Positions 57,566-64,000 of a DNA stretch of 64,000 nucleotides are shown piece by piece. The notes below the pieces were generated by a model. That model saw only the letters and a program-made list of their open reading frames with translations, had not been told where the DNA came from and did not search any database. The position numbers were made by a program, and so were the translations under genes. The stretch is from a virus: IMG/VR virus record IMGVR_UViG_3300044611_002008, positions 35,837-99,836 of that record; one strand, 5' to 3'. Numbering within the stretch: the first letter of the stretch is position 1; each line of letters starts with the position of its first letter.

Positions 57566-58335
57566 AAAATGAATGGTGTTGATACGACGTGATTAATATG
57601 AGACATTAAGCGATCCACAAACTTATCAAAATTATACAAGTTATCGAATTCATTCATGTTGTCTTCGCGAGCATGCTCTGAATAAATAAGATCATGTATT
57701 TTATTGTCTTCTATAAGTCTGAGATATTTGTTTTTAGCGAACTGATTCTTGAAGGTTATTGGTAGGCAGCCGGCTCGATAGCCCGCTAAAAGATCTATCT
57801 TATTGGTGTTATTTAATAAGACCTTATACTGACTTAAGAAACCATATATCTCTTGTATATCTCTATTATAAAAGATTTTTGGGTCTATAGCATCATATTT
57901 AATATTCTGAGAATCCAAGAACCTAATTATCATTTCTGTGTGATAAGGATCCTTATCTCTGATGTATAATAATGTTTTATTTTGAATAGACAATGGCTTT
58001 ATTGGTTTTGGTAGACCATAAGAGTCATCCGCTAAATTAAATTGGTATACATGCTCACAATTTTCTGATTCGTCTTCGATTTCTGAGATACGTAGATTAA
58101 CAATATTAGTATGAAAATATTTAGCGATTTCATTTTCTTTTCCACTATATGCGTTATCGTACAACAGTACGCATGAAGCCCCGCACGTAATGTCTGATTC
58201 ATATAGAGTTAGAGTCATGCCCGGTATTGAGCCGAGTATGCTGTCCATTACAGAGCCATGGGGATAGTATACTATCCTATGATTTTTTGTGCCTTTGATG
58301 GCGGTTCTTGCTATATTAGATAGTTTATAGTTCAT
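57562..58335 (-). CDS. Glycosyltransferase-like protein of the cassette
   Basis: 257 residues. A beta-alpha start (IVYYPHGSVMDSILGSIPGM) and a C-terminal half with LLAGYRAGCLPITFKNQ resemble a GT-B fold in which the G-Y-R-A-G-C loop takes the place of the E-x-x-A-x-G nucleotide-binding loop. Family size and sequence are unusual. It overlaps both neighbours by four bases. Probably a glycan-modifying enzyme or its partner; not proven. Confidence 0.4.
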   Translation of the reverse strand: MNYKLSNIARTAIKGTKNHRIVYYPHGSVMDSILGSIPGMTLTLYESDITCGASCVLLYDNAYSGKENEIAKYFHTNIVNLRISEIEDESENCEHVYQFNLADDSYGLPKPIKPLSIQNKTLLYIRDKDPYHTEMIIRFLDSQNIKYDAIDPKIFYNRDIQEIYGFLSQYKVLLNNTNKIDLLAGYRAGCLPITFKNQFAKNKYLRLIEDNKIHDLIYSEHAREDNMNEFDNLYNFDKFVDRLMSHINHVVSTPFIL

Positions 58336-59312
58336 ATAATAGCACTCTTAATCAATTTAGATAAATTTATGATAGATATACTTCGTCTTTTCATTTGATA
58401 TGAATATGAAGCCAATTCGGTTTTCATAGGAACCGCTATATCTGAGTAATCATCAAGACTTATAACTGTATTTCCGCATAGTCTAGCATAAGTTTCTTGC
58501 AAGTATAGAGTATTTTTTTCATTTAGAGATAAATATATATCACAAGATTTATGTGCTGCTATTATTTCTGATTCTGTAAATTGTTTAAAAATAAAAATTT
58601 CTTTTCCATATTCTGTTGGAAGGCCAAATTCTGAACGCATATTTTTAATATTGTTTTCTAATAGCTCTATATTAGGAGCATTATAATAATCTAAAAAGAA
58701 TACGCAAACAGCTCCAAACGGACGTTCAGATATGCTAGAGTATAAAGAAAAAATTATTTTTTTGATAATGCCCTCATCTTCATCAAAATTACCTATAAAA
58801 TACAGTTTCTTTGTATGATGATAGTTATCGAAAACGTACTTATTATTAGTATAATTAATCAAATTATTCTTATCTACCCCTGTGTCTAATATAGATATTT
58901 TATCGGCTAGATCGGGACAATAAGTTGTTATGGTGGAAGCCTCTTTTTTTGATTGGACCACTATATTATCAAAGAAACGTAAAATATCTAGAGAACTGGA
59001 TGATATTCCAAAATCTTCTATATTTTCTATTATTGGAAATACATGATGTTGAGAAGCTACGTCAGGCATATATTGTATGTGTTCTAACGGCAGATGCTGT
59101 ACACATATATCGTATTGATTTTGTGCTATACTTGTTTTTTCAGTAATAAATTCTATTTTTTTCGGTAAAATTCTGTGCAATGATGATAGATATACTGGTC
59201 TAGATACCACATCCTCAGTACCATATCGCTTAGCCAACTGGCTAATATACAATCTAGATACCTGTCCCAGAGTATCGGTATTTCTATAAGGACCTATAAA
59301 TAAAATACTCAT
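58332..59312 (-). CDS. GT4-like glycosyltransferase
   Basis: 326 residues with a GT-B layout. N-terminal domain: ILFIGPYRNTDTLGQVSRLY; middle: ILDTGVDKNNLINY (the D-T-G-V-D element that precedes the C-terminal domain in GT4 enzymes), then KLYFIGNFDEDEGI. C-terminal domain: KEIFIFKQFTESEIIAAHKS, then CDIYLSLNEKN and YLQETYARLCGNTVISLDD. The usual E-x7-E appears relaxed. Together with the larger neighbour (ATGA overlap) it probably adds sugars in sequence. Donor and acceptor unknown. Confidence 0.6.
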   Translation of the reverse strand: MSILFIGPYRNTDTLGQVSRLYISQLAKRYGTEDVVSRPVYLSSLHRILPKKIEFITEKTSIAQNQYDICVQHLPLEHIQYMPDVASQHHVFPIIENIEDFGISSSSLDILRFFDNIVVQSKKEASTITTYCPDLADKISILDTGVDKNNLINYTNNKYVFDNYHHTKKLYFIGNFDEDEGIIKKIIFSLYSSISERPFGAVCVFFLDYYNAPNIELLENNIKNMRSEFGLPTEYGKEIFIFKQFTESEIIAAHKSCDIYLSLNEKNTLYLQETYARLCGNTVISLDDYSDIAVPMKTELASYSYQMKRRSISIINLSKLIKSAII

Positions 59313-60982
59313 GGATTATTTGCGCCTACTATAAAGTCTTCATTTATTGGTGAGTTCTGTGCTCTTGCTCGCTCAGCCATATTGTGGTTATTTATTTTGT
59401 TTTGTATAGCGGCCAGTGCATTTGTAATAGAGTATTTCTCAAGCGTAATGCCTTGCTGAGTAAAGCCATAATCAGCATAGAATAACATATCTAGGGTGTT
59501 CATATTACATAAAAACTTTAAGTCTTTTAGATATTTAGAGCACACCAGAGTTAAAGTATTTAAGTTATGAGACTTATCAATATTTTGCTCCATAATATTC
59601 TGAGGTATTGGCTCTAAATACAGTGGTGGACTATCCCATTGTTTTTTGGCACAATTATCTGGATTTAGTGAACTAAGATAGTGTTCCCATTTTTTGTATA
59701 TATCATCCCAATCGAAATGTTTTTCTACTAACTCCCTAGTTCTCCTCCTAATTTGTATCATCTCGTTGTCTGTATAGTTCAAATACTTATGAATAATCTG
59801 TAGCAGCTGCGCGTTGTCTGGATATACCCTAAAGGCTTTAGTCTCCAACTCTTTAAATTTTTTACGCACTCTAATCGGGTCTGCTTCAAGCTTCTTGACA
59901 ATATCCTTCATAGCACTATAGTCAACAGTAGCAATCGGCGTACCGCATGCGGCCCCTTCTACTTGAGGCATTCCAAAACCTTCGCAAATAGCATATTGTA
60001 TATACAAATCAAAAAGATTATAAATTTCTGAAAGTTTCGCGCTAGTTGGTGCGTCTGTAACTGATGGCATAGACATAGAACGACTGGAGCATTTTGGACA
60101 TTTAATAGTTGCCCCAGAAAATACAGAAGCCTTGACATGATGACATTGTTTACAGAAGTATGAGAATAATATCTTGGAAAAAATATTATTTTCTTTTAGC
60201 AGCGAGGGGATGTCCCACCCGGCATCAGGATAACTGGTATGTAGCCATAAAAAACACTTATCTTTTTTTGCGTGATTACTTATATTAAGTTCGTTAATCA
60301 GTTTTTTAAACGATACTATTAGTTCCGGAATAAGTTTGCGCTTTTGATTACGCATGACTGATCCAATTAAAAACGTATCAGATAAACCGTACTCTGTTTT
60401 AAGCTGCTGTCTTTTAGTATCGTCAAAACTTTGAAATAGATTTATATCTACTCCAGGAGACACGGTATTTATATAATTGATATGATTGTTGCTTTGATAG
60501 GCGAGTACTTTGGCGCCCCAATCGGAATAGGTGAATACGGCATCAGCAGAAGCGTATGTTTCGATCCATGGCTCTTGCTGAGGATAAGAATCAACAGTTG
60601 GCATTACGACCCAATGGTAAAAATCCCTTAAAGGACTAATAGACTGATAATAATTCATCCAATAGTCACGTACATCTATCACCACATTTGGACGAAAATC
60701 CAGAAGCACCTTTTCAAATCGCCACCTGCCGAATTGGTTTTCCGTTGTCTTATTGTACTCTGTGTATCTAGGATCATTTGAACTAACGGCGTTTGCATAG
60801 TATTTCCATTTTATACTACCTCTTCTTGGATCATCCGTTAGTCCATAAGAAGCAAATTCTGCAATCTCAAATTTATTTGAGTCATACAGTCTTTGCAGTA
60901 GTTCTTTGGTATAGTTTGCAAACCCGGTATTTAAAAAACTCGCTTCTGAACAAACTAGGATTTTGAGTTTTGTATTAGTCAT
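59309..60982 (-). CDS. GT4 glycosyltransferase with inserted zinc ribbon
   Basis: 557 residues from the ATG at 60982. A longer start at 61012 would translate the terminator hairpin of the ssb gene and is rejected. GT-B fold: KILVCSEASFLNTGFANYTK at the start, VSPGVDINLF (175-184), then GSVMRNQKRKLIPELI (207-222). A four-Cys ribbon (C277-x-x-C280, C295-x-x-C298) is inserted before the donor site. E334-G-F-G-M-P-Q-V-E342 is the E-x7-E motif of GT4, followed by ACGTPIATVDYS. A 200-residue helical tail follows. First gene of the seven-gene cassette; it probably transfers a hexose, but acceptor unknown. Confidence 0.8.
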   Translation of the reverse strand: MTNTKLKILVCSEASFLNTGFANYTKELLQRLYDSNKFEIAEFASYGLTDDPRRGSIKWKYYANAVSSNDPRYTEYNKTTENQFGRWRFEKVLLDFRPNVVIDVRDYWMNYYQSISPLRDFYHWVVMPTVDSYPQQEPWIETYASADAVFTYSDWGAKVLAYQSNNHINYINTVSPGVDINLFQSFDDTKRQQLKTEYGLSDTFLIGSVMRNQKRKLIPELIVSFKKLINELNISNHAKKDKCFLWLHTSYPDAGWDIPSLLKENNIFSKILFSYFCKQCHHVKASVFSGATIKCPKCSSRSMSMPSVTDAPTSAKLSEIYNLFDLYIQYAICEGFGMPQVEGAACGTPIATVDYSAMKDIVKKLEADPIRVRKKFKELETKAFRVYPDNAQLLQIIHKYLNYTDNEMIQIRRRTRELVEKHFDWDDIYKKWEHYLSSLNPDNCAKKQWDSPPLYLEPIPQNIMEQNIDKSHNLNTLTLVCSKYLKDLKFLCNMNTLDMLFYADYGFTQQGITLEKYSITNALAAIQNKINNHNMAERARAQNSPINEDFIVGANNP

Positions 60983-60984
60983 AA

Positions 60985-61010
60985 TAAACTTAGAGGGGCT
61001 TTCGCCCCTC
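60985..61010 (-). terminator. Terminator hairpin after ssb
   Basis: On the minus strand GAGGGGC-GAAA-GCCCCTC forms a seven-pair stem with a GNRA-type loop (60993-61010), followed by TAAGTTTATT. The T-run is imperfect, so partial readthrough into the glycan cassette is possible. Confidence 0.65.
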
Positions 61011-61045
61011 ATAGTTCTCTAGTTCCGCTAATGATTGTTCTGTCC

Positions 61046-61423
61046 TTAGAAAGCAACAACTTCTTCTGTTGACTGATCCTTTGAAGCGGATCTAGATAGC
61101 TTTGTGATTTTTGAAAAATTATTGACTCTTACCTTCAGAGTGCTATGCTTAACGCCATCCTTTTCCCAAGAATCATTTCTTAGAGATCCTTCGATCATTA
61201 CCAGATCACCCTTCTTGAAAGAAGTTCCGATAATCTCTGCGCCAGAGTCCCAAGCTTCACAATTGATAAAAGAAGTAATCTTGTCCTTTGTGCCGTTTGC
61301 CTTTGTGTATTCGCGTGATACCGCAACGGTAAAATTAACGACAGAAGTTTGCTTGTCGCCCGAACCAACCATGCGCACCTCTGGATCACGAGCTAGATTA
61401 CCCTTAAGAATCGTAATATTCAT
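61046..61423 (-). CDS. ssb: Single-stranded DNA-binding protein
   Basis: 125 residues with the standard SSB plan: MNITILKGNLARDPEVRMVG at the N-terminus, then FTVAVSREY, SFINCEAWDSGAEIIGTSFK, GDLVMIEGSLRNDSWE and the last strand TLKVRVNNFSKI. The C-terminus STEEVVAF is a short acidic-hydrophobic tip like those that bind partner proteins. The OB-fold part is about the usual 110 residues, with a very short linker. AAGGAG (61431-61436) is seven bases before the start. A promoter with palindrome lies just upstream, so it can be expressed alone. It covers ssDNA during phage replication and recombination. Confidence 0.9.
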   Translation of the reverse strand: MNITILKGNLARDPEVRMVGSGDKQTSVVNFTVAVSREYTKANGTKDKITSFINCEAWDSGAEIIGTSFKKGDLVMIEGSLRNDSWEKDGVKHSTLKVRVNNFSKITKLSRSASKDQSTEEVVAF

Positions 61424-61430
61424 TTAAGTT

Positions 61431-61436
61431 CTCCTT
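61431..61436 (-). promoter_or_regulatory. ssb ribosome binding site
   Basis: AAGGAG on the minus strand, seven bases before the start codon. Confidence 0.7.
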
Positions 61437-61453
61437 GTTTATTTAAACCAATC

Positions 61454-61470
61454 GTGAGCCAACCGCTCAC
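61454..61470. promoter_or_regulatory. Palindrome between ssb promoter and start codon
   Basis: GTGAGC and GCTCAC flank a five-base centre. It starts four bases after the predicted -10 element of the ssb promoter, a place where a repressor dimer or the SSB mRNA structure could act. Confidence 0.4.
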
Positions 61471-61476
61471 AACACT

Positions 61477-61504
61477 ATAGTAGGGAAGACCCCGGCGATG
61501 TCAA
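61477..61504 (-). promoter_or_regulatory. Sigma70-like ssb promoter
   Basis: On the minus strand TTGACA (complement of 61499-61504) and TACTAT (complement of 61477-61482) are 16 bases apart; an alternative -10 TATAGT would be 19 bases away. The -35 element overlaps the stop codon of the upstream polymerase gene. Confidence 0.55.
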
Positions 61505-63132
61505 GACGACGGCATAAAACATTTCTCTACGATCAAGCCGTCCATCTCTTTGTTTTTAGAGCCTATAAATATTAGTATATTATTAACAAATAGATGGTGT
61601 TTGTATTCTAGATATTTTTCTGGAAAAAATATAATAGAGTCTATGGAGCCATATTGATCCGATATGCTTATAAAAGCCATTTCTTGTCCTGGGTTCTTAC
61701 CTTTTTTTGTTTTGACTATATGGATATTATCTATTTCTCCAGCAATGATAATATTTTTGGTTAAGCCTTTATTATTATGGAAATCCTTACAGTCTGTATT
61801 AGTCATAGCCATATCATATGAATCTAGTTTGGAACAGCTTATAGCCGTGCCTAGTAGTGTTTCTTCGGTGTCAGATAACCATTCTATTTTATCTATCAAA
61901 GAATATGGAGGATGGTCTAAAGTTTCCAGAATATTATTAATTACTTCTTTTCTTTTTTGTGTGAGTTTAGGCTTTTGTAGTAGTTGCAGGACGGACTTAT
62001 TCAGAGACAAATTTTTCGACCCATCGACTGAGCTTATCAAAAAATCGATCTCTTTTTGTGTAAGTCTTGAGATAAGTTCATATTGTAAAATCATCTCTGT
62101 TCTGTTGATCTTAAGATAATCAAAAGCCCCTGATGATATCATATTTTTAGCTGCCAAAGAATTGATATTAGGGAGTACCTGTAATAGGATATATGCCCAG
62201 GACATAGACCCTAGATCTTTTCCGTGACATAGGGCGGTAATCTTTTCATATACCGAATCTCCAAGGCCCTTTATATTTGTTAAACCAAAATAGATAACTT
62301 TATTCTTGAGATAGAATAGTTTAGACATATCTCTAAAGTCCGGTACTCTAATATCTATATTCATTTGATTGGCATTTTTTACCAATTCTTTGATTTCTTG
62401 TTTCGGATCAACTTTGTCTTTTGCATATCTGAGATAAGAAGCAAAAAATATTCTAGGAAAATGAGCCTTGGCAAAAGCCGATAAGTAAGCATTTATAGCG
62501 TAACTAACGCTATGAGACTTATTAAAAGAGTATCTTTGGCTTTTTTCGATCCATCCGAAAATTTCTTCGGCTTCTGATTCTGTCACTATTTTTTTAGTCT
62601 TACATCCTTCTATGAACTTGGTTTTCAGTTTAGCCATTTCCTCTGGCTTTTTCTTTCCAATGGCTTTTCTGAGAACGTCAGCTTCCTGCAAATCGAACCC
62701 AGCTATCTCTTGAGATATTTGCATCGCCTGTTCTTGATATATCATCTCCCCATAGGTTTCTTTGAGTATATGCTCTAAACTAGGATGAAAATAATCTATA
62801 GATTCTGATCCATTTTTCTTGTCTATATAGTGATTACTAACGCTCTTGCCATCTCTTAAGGCTTCCAGACAACCAGGGCGCAATATCGCTATCAAAGCAG
62901 ATAGCTGTTCAATATTATTGGGTTTCAATTTTTTTGCCATAGATTGGCCAAGCCTAGACTCTAACTGAAAGCATCCTTTTGTATTGCCAGAGCCTATTAA
63001 TTCCCAAGTTCTATTACAAGCAAGATCTATGTTATCAATATATGGAGAAAAATTAATACGAGGTATTGACTCCCCATCGTGTTTATCCAATGGAAATTTA
63101 CATCCACAATCAAACGTATAGTATTCTGACAT
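61501..63132 (-). CDS. C-terminal half of DNA polymerase III alpha subunit
   Basis: 543 residues. From residue 46 on it follows DnaE/PolIII alpha: GNTKGCFQLESRLGQSMAKK (FQLES 55-59), then ALIAILRPGCLEALRDG, then YGEMIYQEQAMQISQEIAGF, VLRKAIGKKKPEEMAKLK and SQRYSFNKSHSVSYAINAYL. A helix-hairpin-helix (FGLTNIKGLGDSVYEKI, about 280-297) and an OB-like domain (about 455-510) follow. The PHP domain and the palm part that would carry all three catalytic aspartates (PDxD and KFDFLG motifs) are absent; the first 30 residues begin FDCGCKF. So a partner polypeptide is needed, presumably encoded outside the window. No split-intein motif is seen at the start. Confidence 0.75.
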   Translation of the reverse strand: MSEYYTFDCGCKFPLDKHDGESIPRINFSPYIDNIDLACNRTWELIGSGNTKGCFQLESRLGQSMAKKLKPNNIEQLSALIAILRPGCLEALRDGKSVSNHYIDKKNGSESIDYFHPSLEHILKETYGEMIYQEQAMQISQEIAGFDLQEADVLRKAIGKKKPEEMAKLKTKFIEGCKTKKIVTESEAEEIFGWIEKSQRYSFNKSHSVSYAINAYLSAFAKAHFPRIFFASYLRYAKDKVDPKQEIKELVKNANQMNIDIRVPDFRDMSKLFYLKNKVIYFGLTNIKGLGDSVYEKITALCHGKDLGSMSWAYILLQVLPNINSLAAKNMISSGAFDYLKINRTEMILQYELISRLTQKEIDFLISSVDGSKNLSLNKSVLQLLQKPKLTQKRKEVINNILETLDHPPYSLIDKIEWLSDTEETLLGTAISCSKLDSYDMAMTNTDCKDFHNNKGLTKNIIIAGEIDNIHIVKTKKGKNPGQEMAFISISDQYGSIDSIIFFPEKYLEYKHHLFVNNILIFIGSKNKEMDGLIVEKCFMPSS

Positions 63133-63154
63133 ATAACCTATTTATGATTAGTCC

Positions 63155-63853
63155 TTACTCGGAGATCGCAAAAGAGTCTCTGAATTTGATTTTCCTAGCA
63201 AGATTTCTATGTAGCTTCAAAAACCTTAAAAGCAGTTCTGCTGTATCCATAACGTCTTTTAGAGCATCGTGGGCGCCTTCTTTTGGGATTCCAAAATAAT
63301 CTCTTACAGAATCTAGGGTATAGTTTTTAAGATCTCCATTATTTTCAAACCATAAAAACATCATATGCATCAAGTCTATAGTATCTCTAGGATAGAATAG
63401 GCTTGTGGTTCCTTCCTTGGTTACATTCTTATACTTTTTACTTAATCTATCTACGATCTTTAAATCGAATCTATGTATATTATATCCACATGCAATTGGA
63501 GCGCTGAAAAAAGATTTTCTTTCAGATCTGCTGTGATACATATCTAGATAGGACACAAACATTTGCCACCCAGATTCTTGCTTTTGATAAGCATGCCATT
63601 CTTTTAAGATTTGCTCCTTAGAAGAACTCTTAACCTTAGCATGAAAATCTAAAACATCAGAATCCGCATAGGAATACGTCGGGTTCTCTTCTATTGCTTC
63701 TGGCTTTAATGTACAATTAAATTGAGAGTCTTTAATAATCTCTAACTTAATCGGATCTATCATTACGGCTGCAATCTGAACAGGGCTGCATCGCGATGGA
63801 TCAGCCCCGTCAGTTTCCATATCAAACACGCATAATTTTTGAAAATTAACCAT
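63155..63853 (-). CDS. DnaQ-type 3'-5' exonuclease (DEDDh)
   Basis: 232 residues. Exo I is FDMETDG (D11, E13), Exo II is CGYNIHRFDLKIVDRL (N125, D130) and Exo III is GAHDALKDVMDT (H195, D200). These are the metal ligands and general base of DEDDh nucleases. It lies next to the polymerase alpha fragment, with 22 bases between, and its start overlaps the stop of the upstream unnamed gene. It probably proofreads the split polymerase. The extra loop at about 75-115 is longer than in short proofreading subunits. No polymerase-binding motif was identified. Confidence 0.8.
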   Translation of the reverse strand: MVNFQKLCVFDMETDGADPSRCSPVQIAAVMIDPIKLEIIKDSQFNCTLKPEAIEENPTYSYADSDVLDFHAKVKSSSKEQILKEWHAYQKQESGWQMFVSYLDMYHSRSERKSFFSAPIACGYNIHRFDLKIVDRLSKKYKNVTKEGTTSLFYPRDTIDLMHMMFLWFENNGDLKNYTLDSVRDYFGIPKEGAHDALKDVMDTAELLLRFLKLHRNLARKIKFRDSFAISE

Positions 63854-64000
63854 TTAACTCTTCTACAGTGGTATTAGGTGGTACAAACTGATTTGACCCA
63901 TCGGCCAAATTGACGCAGTTTACCACTCGACAGCAACTTACTCTAACGTCCTCAATTCTCCTATATTCTGTACCATTGACAGAAAATTTGACACCAACAG
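63846..64000 (-). CDS. Unidentified gene, C-terminal part (5' end outside window)
   Basis: The last 50 residues are visible, from VGVKFSVNGTEYRRIEDVRV through SCCRVVNCVNLADGSNQFVP to VEELNG. It has a beta-rich look with three cysteines. The stop at 63846-63848 overlaps the exonuclease start. No family was recognised; the visible part is too short. Confidence 0.5.
   Translation of the reverse strand, partial: VGVKFSVNGTEYRRIEDVRVSCCRVVNCVNLADGSNQFVPPNTTVEELNG

Noticed and set aside
60983-61012. Longer start (MRGESPSK) of the zinc-ribbon glycosyltransferase
   Set aside because: Those codons are the ssb terminator hairpin; the ATG at 60982 is preferred.
61454-61475. Resemblance of TTGTGAGCGG to the start of the lac operator
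   Set aside because: Only ten bases match and the rest differs; taken as chance, although the palindrome itself is kept as a feature.
61501-63132. Split-intein C-half at the start of the polymerase fragment
   Set aside because: No HN-Cys/Ser junction or intein block is visible in the first residues; the start FDCGCKF is not intein-like.

Overview
The window is a late-gene and replication segment of a large tailed double-stranded DNA phage (or a closely related prophage or metagenomic contig). The evidence is a contiguous tail module (connector or completion genes, a tail tube protein, small chaperone-like genes, an 11.1-kb tape measure gene and giant tail-tip genes) facing a convergent block of phage-type replication, recombination and glycosyltransferase genes. 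No contractile sheath gene is seen beside the tube gene, so a long flexible (siphovirus-like) tail is the best guess. Base composition is AT-rich, genes are packed with ATGA or TAATG overlaps, and I found no tRNA, rRNA, IS element or CRISPR array. The host cannot be named from this sequence.

Plus strand, 1-52681. Two tandem LamG-type adhesin genes (the first cut by the window edge) come first. A small cassette with its own sigma70-like promoter follows: a five-bladed-propeller (GH130/GH43-like) protein and a TPR-FkbM methyltransferase. Next are a probable head-tail adaptor, a structural protein ending in a proprotein-convertase P domain, a Thr/Pro-linker protein with a four-Cys cluster, and two tail-completion candidates. 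The tail tube gene (8282-9280), a 47-residue coiled-coil gene and three chaperone-position genes lead to a strong terminator and a 3702-residue tape measure protein (11830-22938). That protein contains a five-fold recurring PGEFVVNR-type box and two segments resembling degenerate enzyme domains.

From 22935 to 37671 lies the most unusual part. It is a run of tail-fibre or tail-tip genes that share about 16 copies of one Ig-like beta-sandwich domain, joined by long Thr-Pro linkers and mixed with other modules: an Mtd_N-like anchor, a delta-60 propeller and a FAM171-like module. In the gene at 27941-29506 a formylglycine-generating-enzyme/C-type-lectin domain appears circularly permuted and sits inside a loop of one Ig-like domain. 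Three very large baseplate or tail-tip genes (633, 1987 and 2344 residues) finish the operon at a bidirectional terminator (52690-52711).

Minus strand, 52694-64000, read from right to left: the end of an unidentified gene, a DnaQ-type DEDDh exonuclease, the C-terminal half of a DNA polymerase III alpha subunit that lacks the part carrying the catalytic aspartates, an SSB gene with its own promoter and palindrome, seven overlapping genes that look like a glycan or glycosylation cassette (GT-B and GT-A folds), a Vsr-like homing endonuclease, a putative annealing-type recombination protein, and a zinc-ribbon protein. The left block builds and decorates a long adhesive tail. The right block supplies replication parts and sugar-transfer enzymes that may modify the virion, the phage DNA or the host surface.
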